From Fulvitalea axinellae (GTDB lineage Bacteria; Bacteroidota; Bacteroidia; Cytophagales; Cyclobacteriaceae), in the NCBI RefSeq assembly GCF_036492835.1, contig NZ_AP025314.1, positions 1,364,001-1,428,000 on the forward strand: a DNA stretch of 64,000 nt. The letters run 5' to 3'. This document shows, one piece after another, positions 9,601 to 18,274 of this stretch. A program made the translations under genes and the position numbers. The stretch's first letter is position 1, and each line of letters begins with the position of its first letter. The notes under the pieces are model-generated. The model had not been told where the DNA came from. It saw only the letters and a list, made by a program, of their open reading frames with translations, and ran no database searches.

Positions 9601-10147
9601 CTTTGAGTTTGCGCATGGTTTCCTTCTTGCGGACGCGGTATTTGGCCACGCCGGCGGCCTCTTCGAACAGCCCGCGCCGGGAGTTTTCCTTGTCGTTCAG
9701 CAGTTCGTCGACCATTTTCAGTTCGATGATCGAGTAGCTGTTCGAGGAGATTCCGGTGTCGAGAAAAAGGTTGGTGATGTCCTTGAGCCGGCAGGAGACG
9801 CCGTTGAGCAAGTATTCGCTTTCGCCCGTGCGGTAGTAGCGCCTGCCGATGGTGACGGTGCCGTATTCGGTGGGCAACAGGTTTTTGGTGTTTTTGAACG
9901 TCAGCGAGACTTCCGCCAAGTTTGTCGGGCGCCTGTTTTTTGTCCCGTTGAAAATCACGTTGTCCATCTTGTCCGAGCGCAGGGCTTTAGTTTTCTGTTC
10001 GCCCAAAACCCAGCGAATGGCGTCTATGACGTTGGATTTGCCACAGCCGTTCGGCCCGACGATGCCGGTAATGCCTTCGTTGAAGTTGATGACGGCGCGG
10101 TCGCCGAAGCTTTTGAATCCTCTGATCTCTAGTTTCGTCAGCTGCAT
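6635..10147 (-). CDS. smc: Chromosome segregation protein SMC
   Basis: 1170 residues, the usual SMC length. The N-terminal ATPase half has Walker A IVGPNGCGKSN at about residue 33 and the Q-loop WVLGEQ. Long heptad coiled coils flank a hinge at about residues 500-660. The C-terminal half carries the signature NQLSGGEKTLTA and Walker B CIFDEVDAPLDDAN. SMC is the DNA-clamping ATPase of the condensin complex that organises sister chromosomes; the partners ScpA and ScpB are not in this window. ATG 10147 gives the canonical MQLTKLEIRGFKSFGD; the 27 residues possible upstream have no family support. Confidence 0.96.
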   Translation of the reverse strand: MQLTKLEIRGFKSFGDRAVINFNEGITGIVGPNGCGKSNVIDAIRWVLGEQKTKALRSDKMDNVIFNGTKNRRPTNLAEVSLTFKNTKNLLPTEYGTVTIGRRYYRTGESEYLLNGVSCRLKDITNLFLDTGISSNSYSIIELKMVDELLNDKENSRRGLFEEAAGVAKYRVRKKETMRKLKDADADLERVEDLLFEIEKNMRSLERQAKQAQRYFRLKEEYKQAGLELAKKQAEEKDKALRRLTEKTDAENDRLTIIGTQTAEKQAALEAMKTETLKKEKLLSSRQKTLNESMAKLGQLENEKKIRAEKQKLLESRLHDLQDGLTKRSQELADSDKDCQGLEMQQASMERMHLESERQLEQAKSEYERQKADVARLKDEIARIDAKREFLRKQVFEKQKNQELTAQRLSTAKQEAETLTVKLSGFSREREEASRIKSELERKSAGINDQVKALEESETLRKRDFAKTELSLREIEKEIAQAETALGALRAEIRVKTALTENLEGFPEAIRNIRKEKNYPLLSDLLICEEQIRPALESHLEPWLNYFVVETEAEAKASLTSLKQNGKGRAGFLVTELATPNPGEANKLLSHISCEEKYRPILAQLLAGFSISDSGPKSFSQDGSLWRSGCVLRGGSVSEDNSRLAATDELRKLKEQAEARETKLGQLREQQAELAETLEELKEDDLSEELTDFQRQASTLNSEKAVAIAKEERLDIDYEETLDAKENAEERIGKLEKELSATASAGNDDELEILEEERERLDESLHETSGAFELASEAFNKANLDFHRNENGLESLEKEMAFKRAAADTLRKSFAHDEQKIADTRTELDNLGDEESNNEAIENLRLECESVEKFVREAEKDYFGLRGEVDKTENEARELARERENAQALVMELQNAINESKLALQSVRERVKIEFATEWDDLMSRTENALENSFATMSETELEVAVKETKSKLEKIGAVNPMAMEAFEEIKQRFEFITGQKQDLENAKGSLMDTIDEIETVARNTFLDAFHQIKENFIKVFRTLFNKEDDCDLVLVDPSNPLESKIEIMAKPKGKRPQTINQLSGGEKTLTATSLLFAIYLLKPAPFCIFDEVDAPLDDANIDKFSKIIKEFSKDSQFIIVTHNKRTMASADVLYGVTILQEVSRVLPVDLRELEYKKELKQWNSGLSGK

Positions 10148-10356
10148 AGACAGGAACGTGTTTTTTGCGGAGCCGGCGGACACTTCCGGCCGAACGGGCA
10201 AATATGCGAAAATAGGCGTAAGTTTCAAGCCCTGTTTGCGGGTATCGAAGGGCTTAGGGTTTCTTTTTGCGGAGCGGATCTTTGCTAAAGCGGACGGAAG
10301 GGCTTATTTTGCCGTAAGGCATCCGCTTTAAGCTGATTTTTGAAAAAAGAATTTAT

Positions 10357-10905
10357 ATGGACGATTTACAACTGATTTTTTATCTGGTAGTGGGCGGTAT
10401 CGCGTTGCTTTCGAAAATTTTTTCCGCTTCGAAAAAAAAGCAGGAGGAACGGGATTACGGTGAGCAACAGGAAGGATATAACGAAACCAGCCAAGAGGAA
10501 TGGGATAAGCTTCTTTCTGATTTTATCAATGAAAATGAAGCAGAAAAAGACAGCCAACTGGAAAACGGTACTCGGGAACTGGAGGACCATCCGGTAAGCG
10601 AAAGGTACGTGGAGGAGTTTGGCCGGGAAGAGTATAGGCCTTATACCGAATACGAGGAGGAAGAACACGAGCCTGAGCCGGTTCCGGCATCGCCATTTGC
10701 GGATTACCGTGAGCCGGAGCGCCCAGCTTGGACGGAAAAAGTGGAGACTGAGCAAGAGGAGATAATGACTGAACTTGCAGTTGCCCCAACACCAAAGAAA
10801 AGAAAAGCGGGAAAAGGGAACCGTTACAGGGATTTGCTTCGCCGAAAAGACACTTTGAGGGAAGCGGTAATCGCCAGCGAAATATTGAGGCCAAAGCATT
10901 TTTGA
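10357..10905 (+). CDS. Membrane-anchored conserved hypothetical protein
   Basis: 182 residues, function unknown. One N-terminal membrane segment (about residues 6-22, LIFYLVVGGIALLSKIF) is followed by a basic patch. A long acidic, proline-containing and probably disordered region covers about residues 30-145. A basic C-terminal block ends with RDLLRRKDTLREAVIASEIL. A C-terminal motif of this LREAxIASEIL type is one I associate with a family widespread in Bacteroidota. Divergent from smc across a 209-bp gap that presumably holds both promoters. Confidence 0.7.
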   Translation: MDDLQLIFYLVVGGIALLSKIFSASKKKQEERDYGEQQEGYNETSQEEWDKLLSDFINENEAEKDSQLENGTRELEDHPVSERYVEEFGREEYRPYTEYEEEEHEPEPVPASPFADYREPERPAWTEKVETEQEEIMTELAVAPTPKKRKAGKGNRYRDLLRRKDTLREAVIASEILRPKHF

Positions 10906-11136
10906 GGGAAGCGGTGAAATTCCCTTAAAATGAGGGGGAAAGTCTTCTAGCGAGAACAGGAGAAATAGAAACTCTTTTCCGGAACGAAAAAAAGACTATC
11001 TTGAATAATGGTTGATTCGTTCCGGACGGAATCGAAGGGCTGGAGAGCCCTTTTTTTCTATAACGATCCGTTTGGAGGGAATGATGGCCGATTTCATCTG
11101 ACAACAACATCTAGGACATTTATTTTTTTTGCGAAA

Positions 11137-12513
11137 ATGACGGACAGAAGATCATTTGTGAAAGCCTCGGCGTTAACCGGCTTGGGCGTTTCGATACTTC
11201 CGAATATGGGTTTCGGAAAATCCAGGAAGAAAAAGAAGGGTAGTGACGAAGGTAAAGCCCGAATCGGATTTATCGGTGTGGGGCTTCGCGGCACTTGGCA
11301 CTTGGCTAACGCCCTGAAACGCGACGACGTTATCGTTCCGGCCGTATGTGATATCGACCCTGAGCGTATTCGCTTGGCGAAAGAGCGCCTTGAGAAAGCG
11401 GGCCAGAAAAAGGTGACTTTTTATACCGAAGGCGAAGACGCTTTCCGCAAGATGCTTACCGAAGAGGAGTTGGACGGCGTGATTATCTCCACTCCTTGGC
11501 TGTGGCATACGCCGATGGCCGTGGCCGCTATGAAGGCCGGGGTTTACGCGGGTGTGGAAGTGTCGGCCGCCACGACTATGGCCGAATGCTGGGATCTGGT
11601 GAACACTTTTGAGGAAACCGGAACACCATGTATGATTCTGGAAAACGTTTGCTACCGTCGCGATGTGATGGCCGCGCTGAATATGGTTCGCGAAGGACTG
11701 TTCGGCGAGATGGTTCACGCCCGTTGCGGATATATGCACGACTTGCGCCACGTGAAGTTTAACGACGGAAAGCAGCCTTACGGCGGTGGTGTGGAGTTTG
11801 GCGAAAAAGGCCTTTCCGAAGCTCGCTGGCGTACGCAACATTCCGTTCTCCGCGACGCCGACCTTTACCCGACGCACGGAATCGGGCCGATAGCCTTGAT
11901 GATGGACATTAACCGCGGAAACCGCTTTATGTCGCTTACTTCGGCTTCTACAAAGTCGAGAGGTCTTCATGATTACATCGTAAAGCACGGCGGTAAGGAC
12001 CACCCGAACGCAAAAGTGCGCTTTAAGCTAGGCGATGTGGTGACCTCCACTATCACTACGGCCAACGAGGAAACGATTATCGTAACGCACGACACTAACC
12101 TGCCACGTCCTTATTCTTTGGATTTCCGTGTACAGGGCACCGAGGGAATTTGGGAAAAAGACGCCAACAAGCTTTATATAGAAGGAAAGAGCAAGCCGCA
12201 CCGCTGGGACGATTCGAAAGAATGGCTGAAGAAGTACGACCATCCGCTTTGGAAAAAGTACGAGGCCGAAGCCACCGGAGCCGGACATGGCGGTATGGAT
12301 TTCTTTGTGCTCAACGCTTTTGTGGAGTGTGTGAAGCAGAAAATCGATCCGCCTTTGGACGCTTACGATTGCGCAGCTTGGAGCGCCATTACGCCTCTCT
12401 CCGAGGTTTCGATCGCTAACAATGGCGAACCGCAAGATTTCCCGGACTTCACGAGAGGAAAGTGGATCAAGCGCAAGCCTGTATACCCTAAGCAGGACGA
12501 GTATCTGTTCTAG
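11137..12513 (+). CDS. Tat-exported Gfo/Idh/MocA protein, GH109-like glycosidase
   Basis: 458 residues. The N-terminus DRRSFVKASALTGLGVSILP carries a twin-arginine export motif. A Rossmann domain follows (GFIGVGLRGTWH, about residue 46), then the Gfo/Idh/MocA C-terminal domain. MILENVCYRRDVMAALNMVREGLFG-type sequence (around residue 170), including ENVCYRRDV, is what I associate with NAD-dependent GH109 alpha-N-acetylgalactosaminidases. A periplasmic sugar-cleaving role is therefore inferred, but other oxidoreductases of this superfamily are possible. ATG 11137 places the RR motif correctly; the longer frame from 11008 would bury it. The 3' end runs into a long palindrome. Confidence 0.75.
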   Translation: MTDRRSFVKASALTGLGVSILPNMGFGKSRKKKKGSDEGKARIGFIGVGLRGTWHLANALKRDDVIVPAVCDIDPERIRLAKERLEKAGQKKVTFYTEGEDAFRKMLTEEELDGVIISTPWLWHTPMAVAAMKAGVYAGVEVSAATTMAECWDLVNTFEETGTPCMILENVCYRRDVMAALNMVREGLFGEMVHARCGYMHDLRHVKFNDGKQPYGGGVEFGEKGLSEARWRTQHSVLRDADLYPTHGIGPIALMMDINRGNRFMSLTSASTKSRGLHDYIVKHGGKDHPNAKVRFKLGDVVTSTITTANEETIIVTHDTNLPRPYSLDFRVQGTEGIWEKDANKLYIEGKSKPHRWDDSKEWLKKYDHPLWKKYEAEATGAGHGGMDFFVLNAFVECVKQKIDPPLDAYDCAAWSAITPLSEVSIANNGEPQDFPDFTRGKWIKRKPVYPKQDEYLF

Positions 12514-12519
12514 TTTTTT

Positions 12520-12584
12520 GGTATCAGGTATTAAGTCTTAGGTATTGTATTGATGAATATACCTAAGACTTAATACCTAATACC
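12520..12584. repeat. Long palindrome between convergent genes
   Basis: The 26-bp arms 12520-12545 and 12559-12584 match with one mismatch (12525/12579) around a 13-nt loop. The inner 19 bp, GGTATTAAGTCTTAGGTAT and its complement, are perfect. It sits exactly between two convergent genes, so it may act as a bidirectional terminator. However, it lacks a T-tract after the stem and looks more like a REP-type dispersed palindrome. Confidence 0.7.
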
Positions 12585-12592
12585 ATCAATCA

Positions 12593-13237
12593 CTACAATT
12601 CGATTTCTACTTTTACGTAAGGATCCCAATTTTTGACTTCCGAAACTTTGCCTTTCAGGTTGTTGGGGTTGCCTATTCCGTAATATTCCAGTTTGGTTTG
12701 GCCTATTTGGCAGATTTTGGTGTCTTTCCACAAGCCAAAGCAGTAGGTCAGTTTTGAGTCGCCGATTTTGGCTATCATGCCCTTCTCGTCACCGAAGCGG
12801 TTGTAATCGATGTTGATATTGCCTATGCTTTTCACTTTCCCTTGGATATGGGAGAAGCCGTTCGGAGAAAAATAAGTGAACTGGATATCGCCGATGGATT
12901 TTAGCTTTCCCTGAAGATGCGTAGCCGCCCCGAGCCCGTAATAATCTACTTTGAGCCCCGCGATTTCCTTGAGTTTTCCCTCTTTGTAAAGCCCGGCCCC
13001 GACACCGTAGTAGCTTATCGCTCCCGTTCCTTGGGCTTTGGCGTTGACAGTTCCGTCAGGGTTTAGCTTGATTTTGAGAATGTTCCCGATGTTTGTGTAA
13101 CTGAACTCTACGGCCGTCAGATTGCCTCTTTCGTTCAGGCGGTAGACCGTTGAGGTGGGAATGTTTCCGGCCAATAGTCCGAAGATTGGCAGGAGGGACA
13201 AAAACGCCGTTAAAGCGTGGGATTTAAGTTTTTTCAT
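12593..13237 (-). CDS. Secreted protein with internal beta repeats
   Basis: 214 residues, not recognised. A signal peptide (MKKLKSHALTAFLSLLPIFGLLAG) is followed by about seven or eight imperfect repeats of 20-24 residues. Each has the pattern of a short GKxKxIG stretch, a beta strand ending in a tyrosine (IQFTYFS, INIDYNRFG, SKLTYCFG, TKLEYYGIG) and a glycine turn. The regular spacing suggests a small beta-solenoid or propeller-like surface protein. The start at 13237 is chosen because it begins the signal peptide. Only 23 bp separate it from the upstream DUF2851 gene on the same strand. Confidence 0.65.
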   Translation of the reverse strand: MKKLKSHALTAFLSLLPIFGLLAGNIPTSTVYRLNERGNLTAVEFSYTNIGNILKIKLNPDGTVNAKAQGTGAISYYGVGAGLYKEGKLKEIAGLKVDYYGLGAATHLQGKLKSIGDIQFTYFSPNGFSHIQGKVKSIGNINIDYNRFGDEKGMIAKIGDSKLTYCFGLWKDTKICQIGQTKLEYYGIGNPNNLKGKVSEVKNWDPYVKVEIEL

Positions 13238-13260
13238 AAAAAAGAAATGTTGGGACGGGC

Positions 13261-14535
13261 TTAAGATCTTAAAATCTCGTGGCCGATCAAACATCTCGGG
13301 CATTTTTTGGGGACACAGTATTCGTTATACCTTTCGATCAAGGCTTGGCTGTCGAAGGCGTTTAGGGCGTCGGTTCCGGTGGCTTTCCACTTTTCCAGTA
13401 TCGTGTTGCTTTCCGGCGGAAGTTCCTCTAGCAGCGCTACGGCTTTGTCGCACATCTCATAACGGCCGGTGGCTTGGCCGTAAGTGTGAAGAAACGGCAC
13501 GACGGCGTTGGTTACGAGATACTGCCCGGTGTTTTGGCCCATTTTGGCGTATGATCTGGACGATGTTTTCCCGAAAGCGTGGTGGCGTCGCCAGTAGTCG
13601 GAAGCCCTTAGGTTGAATTGGTTTTCGTAGACTTGGAGGTTTTTTCCTTCTGTAAGAAAATTGAAGACGCTGGGTTCTCTGGTAAACAGCGTGGCGAGTT
13701 GGGATATCCTGAGCGTCGGGTAGTTGGCGGGGCGCAGGCGTGAGAATTTCCAGTCGGATTCTTTCAGGCGCCTTTCTTCCAGATTGTATTTGCGGGCCAG
13801 TAGTTGGTAGTGTCCGGAGAGCCGTCGGTGGTAATCGTCGGCGGGGTCGGCGGAGAGGAAACCGGCGGTTCCGAAGAGCAGGGCTTCCAAAGTTTCGCCG
13901 CTGTCTGATTGTTTGGCAATGGCCTTGCCGGGGACGGCTTTGGCCAGGCGTTCGAAAGGCTCGGCGTTCACTTTATGGCCCAGATTCCGGAACAGCCACG
14001 TCCGGGCGGTATCTTCCCAGCTTTGGGAGCTTTTGTAAAGTTTCAGGATATCGGCGCCTTTGCGTTCCAAGCGGTTGGCCAAGGCCCGGTCCATCCAAGC
14101 CCGGCGTTTTACCTCCGGGATGTCGGTTAGGGAGTTGGCGCAGGGAATTCCTTTGTCGCAGGCGTTGAGGCCGTCGTTTTTCGAGAGCAAGTCCTGGCTT
14201 ATTCTGCCCGAGAGTTCCAGTGCCGGAATTTCCGTTCCGTCCGGATGCGATACCGGCTTGTCGTTTTGCCAAACTACATGGAGGATTACGTTTTCGTAAG
14301 CCGGGTCGGTTTGGTGGTTGTGCCGATACCAATCCGAGGCGTTAATGTGGATTTCCACGCTTCCGGTCCACAGCACGCCGTCGATTTCGATCCGGGCGTC
14401 GTGGAAATCTGGGCCGGCGTTTCGGTTGAGTATCCCGGGGTTGATAATCTTTACGCTGTTGCCTCGGGTGTCTGTCAGGTTTGAAATATTGAAATATGAA
14501 AACCGCCAAACGTAGTGAAGAAAATCTTCTCGCAT
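13261..14535 (-). CDS. DUF2851 family protein
   Basis: 424 residues. The start MREDFLHYVWRFSYFNISNL and the following NPGILNRNAGPDFHDARIEIDGVLWTGSVEIH region (GPDFHDARI, GSVEIH, DWYRHNHQTDPAYENVILHVV) are characteristic of DUF2851, a Bacteroidota-rich family. I recall suggestions of a nuclease-like fold from the charged GPDF..A.I....W.GSVEIH pattern, but the activity is unknown. ATG 14535 is the family start; the extra 70 residues possible upstream overlap the terminator of the preceding gene. Probably cotranscribed with the secreted repeat protein downstream. Confidence 0.8.
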   Translation of the reverse strand: MREDFLHYVWRFSYFNISNLTDTRGNSVKIINPGILNRNAGPDFHDARIEIDGVLWTGSVEIHINASDWYRHNHQTDPAYENVILHVVWQNDKPVSHPDGTEIPALELSGRISQDLLSKNDGLNACDKGIPCANSLTDIPEVKRRAWMDRALANRLERKGADILKLYKSSQSWEDTARTWLFRNLGHKVNAEPFERLAKAVPGKAIAKQSDSGETLEALLFGTAGFLSADPADDYHRRLSGHYQLLARKYNLEERRLKESDWKFSRLRPANYPTLRISQLATLFTREPSVFNFLTEGKNLQVYENQFNLRASDYWRRHHAFGKTSSRSYAKMGQNTGQYLVTNAVVPFLHTYGQATGRYEMCDKAVALLEELPPESNTILEKWKATGTDALNAFDSQALIERYNEYCVPKKCPRCLIGHEILRS

Positions 14536-14598
14536 GTGTCCGTAACCTAGAGTTGGGGAAATGTGACCCCGCGCTTGAGAAAAAAACTTGAGGTCTAC

Positions 14599-14628
14599 AA
14601 AAACGGCGGACGCGGAAAGCGCCCGCCG
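14599..14628 (-). terminator. Terminator after the AsmA-like gene
   Basis: CGGCGGACGC (14604-14613) pairs with GCGCCCGCCG (14619-14628), with an A5 run on the plus strand that is a T-run on the transcribed minus strand. Confidence 0.7.
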
Positions 14629-14683
14629 AGTTTCGGAGGTCAAGAATTGTGCCTGAAGCGGTTGCGGACTTAAGGTTTGGGCG

Positions 14684-17600
14684 TTACTTGCTTTTTCTCT
14701 TTTTCTTTTTGCCCAGACCCACCTTATAGTTTTCCAAGTCGCCACTTACGTTTACGGAAATATAAGCGCCTTTCGAAGCTTTTTGGATTTCGTCTTCTTT
14801 GGCTCCTTCTTTTCTTTTCTTCCTTACCAAAGTGCTCCAAGCCACTTGGCGTACCAGCTTAAACGGGATTTCGATATTGTACTCCATGGAAGTGTCTAGG
14901 CCTTGGGTTCCGGAGAAATACATTTGCCCGATTGTGGTGCTGATATTCATGCGCGGAATGGTGAGTTTGGCGTCTTTGAGCTCGAATGTGTTGGTCAGTT
15001 CGGCGAAGCGGACGGCGTTGAGGTCTTTGTTGCCCATATAATCCGAAAGGGCCAGCATCGGTGCGAATTCCTTGATTTTTCCGTTTCGGATTGTGGCCTT
15101 GATTTTCGCTTCGCTTTTGTTTAGGTCCACGCTCATGTCCGGTTTTAGCTGTAAGGAAGAAGTCAGTTCGGCATCAATTATTCCCTCGAAATTTTTGCGG
15201 ATATCGATCTCCATATCCTCTGTGCTCATTTTCAGGTCAAGATGGTTCAGGTCCATTCCTTTGACCGAGGCCGTGGATACCAGCGTCAGGGCTTTCGGGT
15301 TTTTGCCGTCGAGCGTTCCGTTCAGGGCCACTTTGCCTTGGGCGGCCTCAAAGCTGAGGTTTTTGAGCGTTACCGACGTGTTTTCCGTCTGTATTTCGCC
15401 CCTGAAATCTTTGACCGATTGGGCTGCGAAGTTTATTTTCCCGATTTCGGCGTTGAAGTTTAGTCTTGGCAGGCCGTTGCGCAACAGCGTGGCCAACGCG
15501 CCTTTTTCCATATTCTGTTTCTGAAGTTCGGCCAGCTCTTCGGCGTCTTGCGATTTTGGCGATTCCGGAAGCTGGAAAGCCAGCAATTCGTCAAGGTCCA
15601 ATGTTTTTGATTTGAAATCGAAAGAGCCTTCCACTTGGTAGAGCGAAGAATCTTGGGCGATGGATTTCAGACGGTCTAGTTTGGCGTTGAAAGCGAAATC
15701 GCTGTGGCCGGCTTTGCCCGTAAAGTCTTTGATCAGGATCGCTTGGTCCTGGAATACGATATCGATGTTGAAATCGCTCAAAGCCAACGGAAACGAAGTC
15801 GTTTTGCCTTGGAGCTTACGGACGAAGAGTCTGGATTCCGGGATTTTCCGTTCGGCGGTTTTGGTGGAGTCTAGACGGACAATCAGATCTTGGTTGCTAA
15901 GTTCGTAGCCTCCCGTGATGTTGAAATCGCTGATTGTTTCCTTGTCGTAAGGTTCAGGCAAAAGGCTCTTGCCTTTGAAAGTGGCGAGATCCTGCATTCG
16001 CATTTTTTCAGAATTGATATTAAATGCGAAGGTGACGGTCTGACTGCTGTCGCGTTGGTATTTGGCCAAGGCCTTGGCGTTCAGAATGCCCGCCGAAAGT
16101 TCGAAATCGCTTTGCCCGATATTGCCTCGGAGTTTTTGGATTCCTATGTTCCCATCTTTTAGGCCCATTACGCCTTGCAAGTTGTGGAGCGGAGCGATAC
16201 TTTTGGCGTCCAAAGAGAGCTTGTCAATGGTAAACGAAAACTCGGGAATACGCTTGGCCCTGATATGTTCGGCGTTCGCCTTGACGGAAGCCTCAAATTG
16301 GAAGTTGCGGATTTCCTCGTCTACGCTCTGCGCTAATAGACTGTCAAAGGCCAAAAGTTCGGGCATCGAAAGTCTGTCCGAGTATATTTTCAGCTTGCCC
16401 GAAACCTCTTTTCCGGCGGGAAGAAAGAGTGCCGGGTAATTTTTTATATATCCTGAGAACTCAATGTCATTGTGTTGGATTTTCGCTTTTAGGCGATGAA
16501 TGCCGAGATGATCATCTTGAAGGTAAAAAATCCCGTTGATGTCCTCTACGGTGTTATTCAGGCTTTTTGATCGGAACGAAATTTTGTCCAATACAATGGC
16601 GTTTGTCTTGATTTTCGAGAAGGTTTCTTCCGCCACCAGATTATCGAAGTCAAAAGCCTGATCCAGGTCCACCTTGGCGGATACTTTTCCTTGGAGCTTT
16701 TCGATTTCCTCTATTTTCAGCAGTTTGTCAAGCCCGTCGAGGATTAGGTCGGCTTCGGCTTTGGCTTTTATATAAGGTTTTTCGAAGTTCTCGATCCGGC
16801 CGGAGATGTTGATATAACCGAGGTTCGGTTTTGCCTGAAAACGTCGGATTTCCAGCGTGCTGGTGTTTAGGTTGTTTTCTGTTCCGTTGTCGAAGTGCAG
16901 ATCCAGATTGATGTCGCGGATGGCGGCTTTCCAATCCGGGTGAGCGATGTCGAGGTCACTGAAACCGCAGTCAAGCTCTACATGTGGCGCTTGGCCGATT
17001 GTCTTGCCTTTTGCGCTAAAACGCAGATAGGCGTCGCCTTTTTCGGGCATTTTTTTAGTGTCGGCTTCGGCGTAATCGGTTAGGGCCAGAAAAGCCCGGC
17101 TTTGTGACGGCCGACCGTTGATTTCCAAATCCAACATTCCTTCGTTTCCAAAATCAATATCGCCACGAATATCGAACAGAGCCCCGGCCAGATTCAGTTC
17201 GCTGGGGGCGAGGGTCAGTGTCTTGTGCTTTTTGTCGTAAGCGAGTTTGGTTTCGAGCAGGGCGCCTTTGTTTTTTAGGAAAACCTTGTTTTTAGTCTTT
17301 ATGCCCAACAGTTCGGCGTTTAGGCCAAGATTGAAGTCTAAATTTTCTTCGGAGGCGAGCAAAGCGGTATTCAGCTTGTTGATTCTGACAGCGATGCGTT
17401 GGGCTTCTTTCCTGTCTTCAAAATCGAAAACCAAATTACGGAAGCGAACATTTTCTATATCTAATGACCAGTCCTGTGCGCTATTTTCTTTTAAGCTGTC
17501 TTCCGGTTGGGTCTCTTCTTCGCTTTCCATTTTTATGGCGTTGCTGAGGTTTAGGCTTCCGTCCGGGTGTTTGCGGAGGCCCAGAAAACCGTCGTTGAGC

Positions 17601-17962
17601 GAAAACTCCGTAACGCTGATAACTCCCGTCATCGCTTTGAACGGGTTTATCTTCAGTTTCAGTTCGCCCAGTTTGAGCAAAGGGAGAGAGTCGCGAGCGT
17701 TTTCACGGTCTTTTTCCTCAAAATATTTAAATCCTGAAAGCGAAAGGCCAATGTCCGGCAAATCGGAAAGCAAAGTGACATCGATGGATTCGCAGGTGGC
17801 GAGCCCGGGTTGGCTTTCGTTGATTTTACTGATAACGACATTTTTGATCCTGTCTTGGGATAGGTGAAGGATTAACGGGATTGATCCTGATATCATTATA
17901 ACAGTGGCGAAAAATATAACCAGTGGCTTTCTGAGTCTGCGCATTGTTACTTTTTTATTCAT
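14684..17962 (-). CDS. AsmA-like envelope protein
   Basis: 1092 residues. An N-terminal signal anchor (LVIFFATVIMISGSIPLIL, about residues 14-32) is followed by the AsmA N-terminal pattern (LSDLPDIGLSLSGFKYFE, LKLGELKLKINPFKAMTG). A very long stretch of beta-rich sequence with alternating hydrophobics follows, and the C-terminal region IPRMNISTTIGQMYFSGTQGLDTSMEYNIEIPF is typical of AsmA_2. Such proteins are periplasmic lipid-bridge (AsmA/TamB class) candidates that act in outer-membrane homeostasis. The C-terminus is a lysine/arginine-rich tail. It is separated from DUF2851 by its own terminator. Confidence 0.82.
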   Translation of the reverse strand: MNKKVTMRRLRKPLVIFFATVIMISGSIPLILHLSQDRIKNVVISKINESQPGLATCESIDVTLLSDLPDIGLSLSGFKYFEEKDRENARDSLPLLKLGELKLKINPFKAMTGVISVTEFSLNDGFLGLRKHPDGSLNLSNAIKMESEEETQPEDSLKENSAQDWSLDIENVRFRNLVFDFEDRKEAQRIAVRINKLNTALLASEENLDFNLGLNAELLGIKTKNKVFLKNKGALLETKLAYDKKHKTLTLAPSELNLAGALFDIRGDIDFGNEGMLDLEINGRPSQSRAFLALTDYAEADTKKMPEKGDAYLRFSAKGKTIGQAPHVELDCGFSDLDIAHPDWKAAIRDINLDLHFDNGTENNLNTSTLEIRRFQAKPNLGYINISGRIENFEKPYIKAKAEADLILDGLDKLLKIEEIEKLQGKVSAKVDLDQAFDFDNLVAEETFSKIKTNAIVLDKISFRSKSLNNTVEDINGIFYLQDDHLGIHRLKAKIQHNDIEFSGYIKNYPALFLPAGKEVSGKLKIYSDRLSMPELLAFDSLLAQSVDEEIRNFQFEASVKANAEHIRAKRIPEFSFTIDKLSLDAKSIAPLHNLQGVMGLKDGNIGIQKLRGNIGQSDFELSAGILNAKALAKYQRDSSQTVTFAFNINSEKMRMQDLATFKGKSLLPEPYDKETISDFNITGGYELSNQDLIVRLDSTKTAERKIPESRLFVRKLQGKTTSFPLALSDFNIDIVFQDQAILIKDFTGKAGHSDFAFNAKLDRLKSIAQDSSLYQVEGSFDFKSKTLDLDELLAFQLPESPKSQDAEELAELQKQNMEKGALATLLRNGLPRLNFNAEIGKINFAAQSVKDFRGEIQTENTSVTLKNLSFEAAQGKVALNGTLDGKNPKALTLVSTASVKGMDLNHLDLKMSTEDMEIDIRKNFEGIIDAELTSSLQLKPDMSVDLNKSEAKIKATIRNGKIKEFAPMLALSDYMGNKDLNAVRFAELTNTFELKDAKLTIPRMNISTTIGQMYFSGTQGLDTSMEYNIEIPFKLVRQVAWSTLVRKKRKEGAKEDEIQKASKGAYISVNVSGDLENYKVGLGKKKKRKSK

Positions 17963-18274
17963 GTCTTGCTTCTTGTGATGCGTTTATTGCCTTTTGAGTG
18001 AGTTGGCACATATTCAGAGACACTGGGAGGTTGCTTCTTCGTTGGTTTGCTTTATTGTCCAGTTTGATGTTTTCTAATCGATTCTGTTTATTGGACTGGA
18101 TAAGAGTTTGGAAAGTACAATTTTCCGCATGGAGGTATAGGCGTTGGTGCCTAATTTTTAAGATTGGAATAATAAGCCAAAAGAAGAATCGTTCATTGAT
18201 CGTTAAAACTAAAAAACGAAAATAGTTTTGTGTTTCAATAGGCGTTTTGGCTGGTTGATATAAAAGTCTCAAAA

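Noticed and set aside
17963..18274. Short frames between the AsmA and phosphoesterase genes
   Set aside because: No start with a plausible signal and no domain; the stretch appears to be a promoter region.
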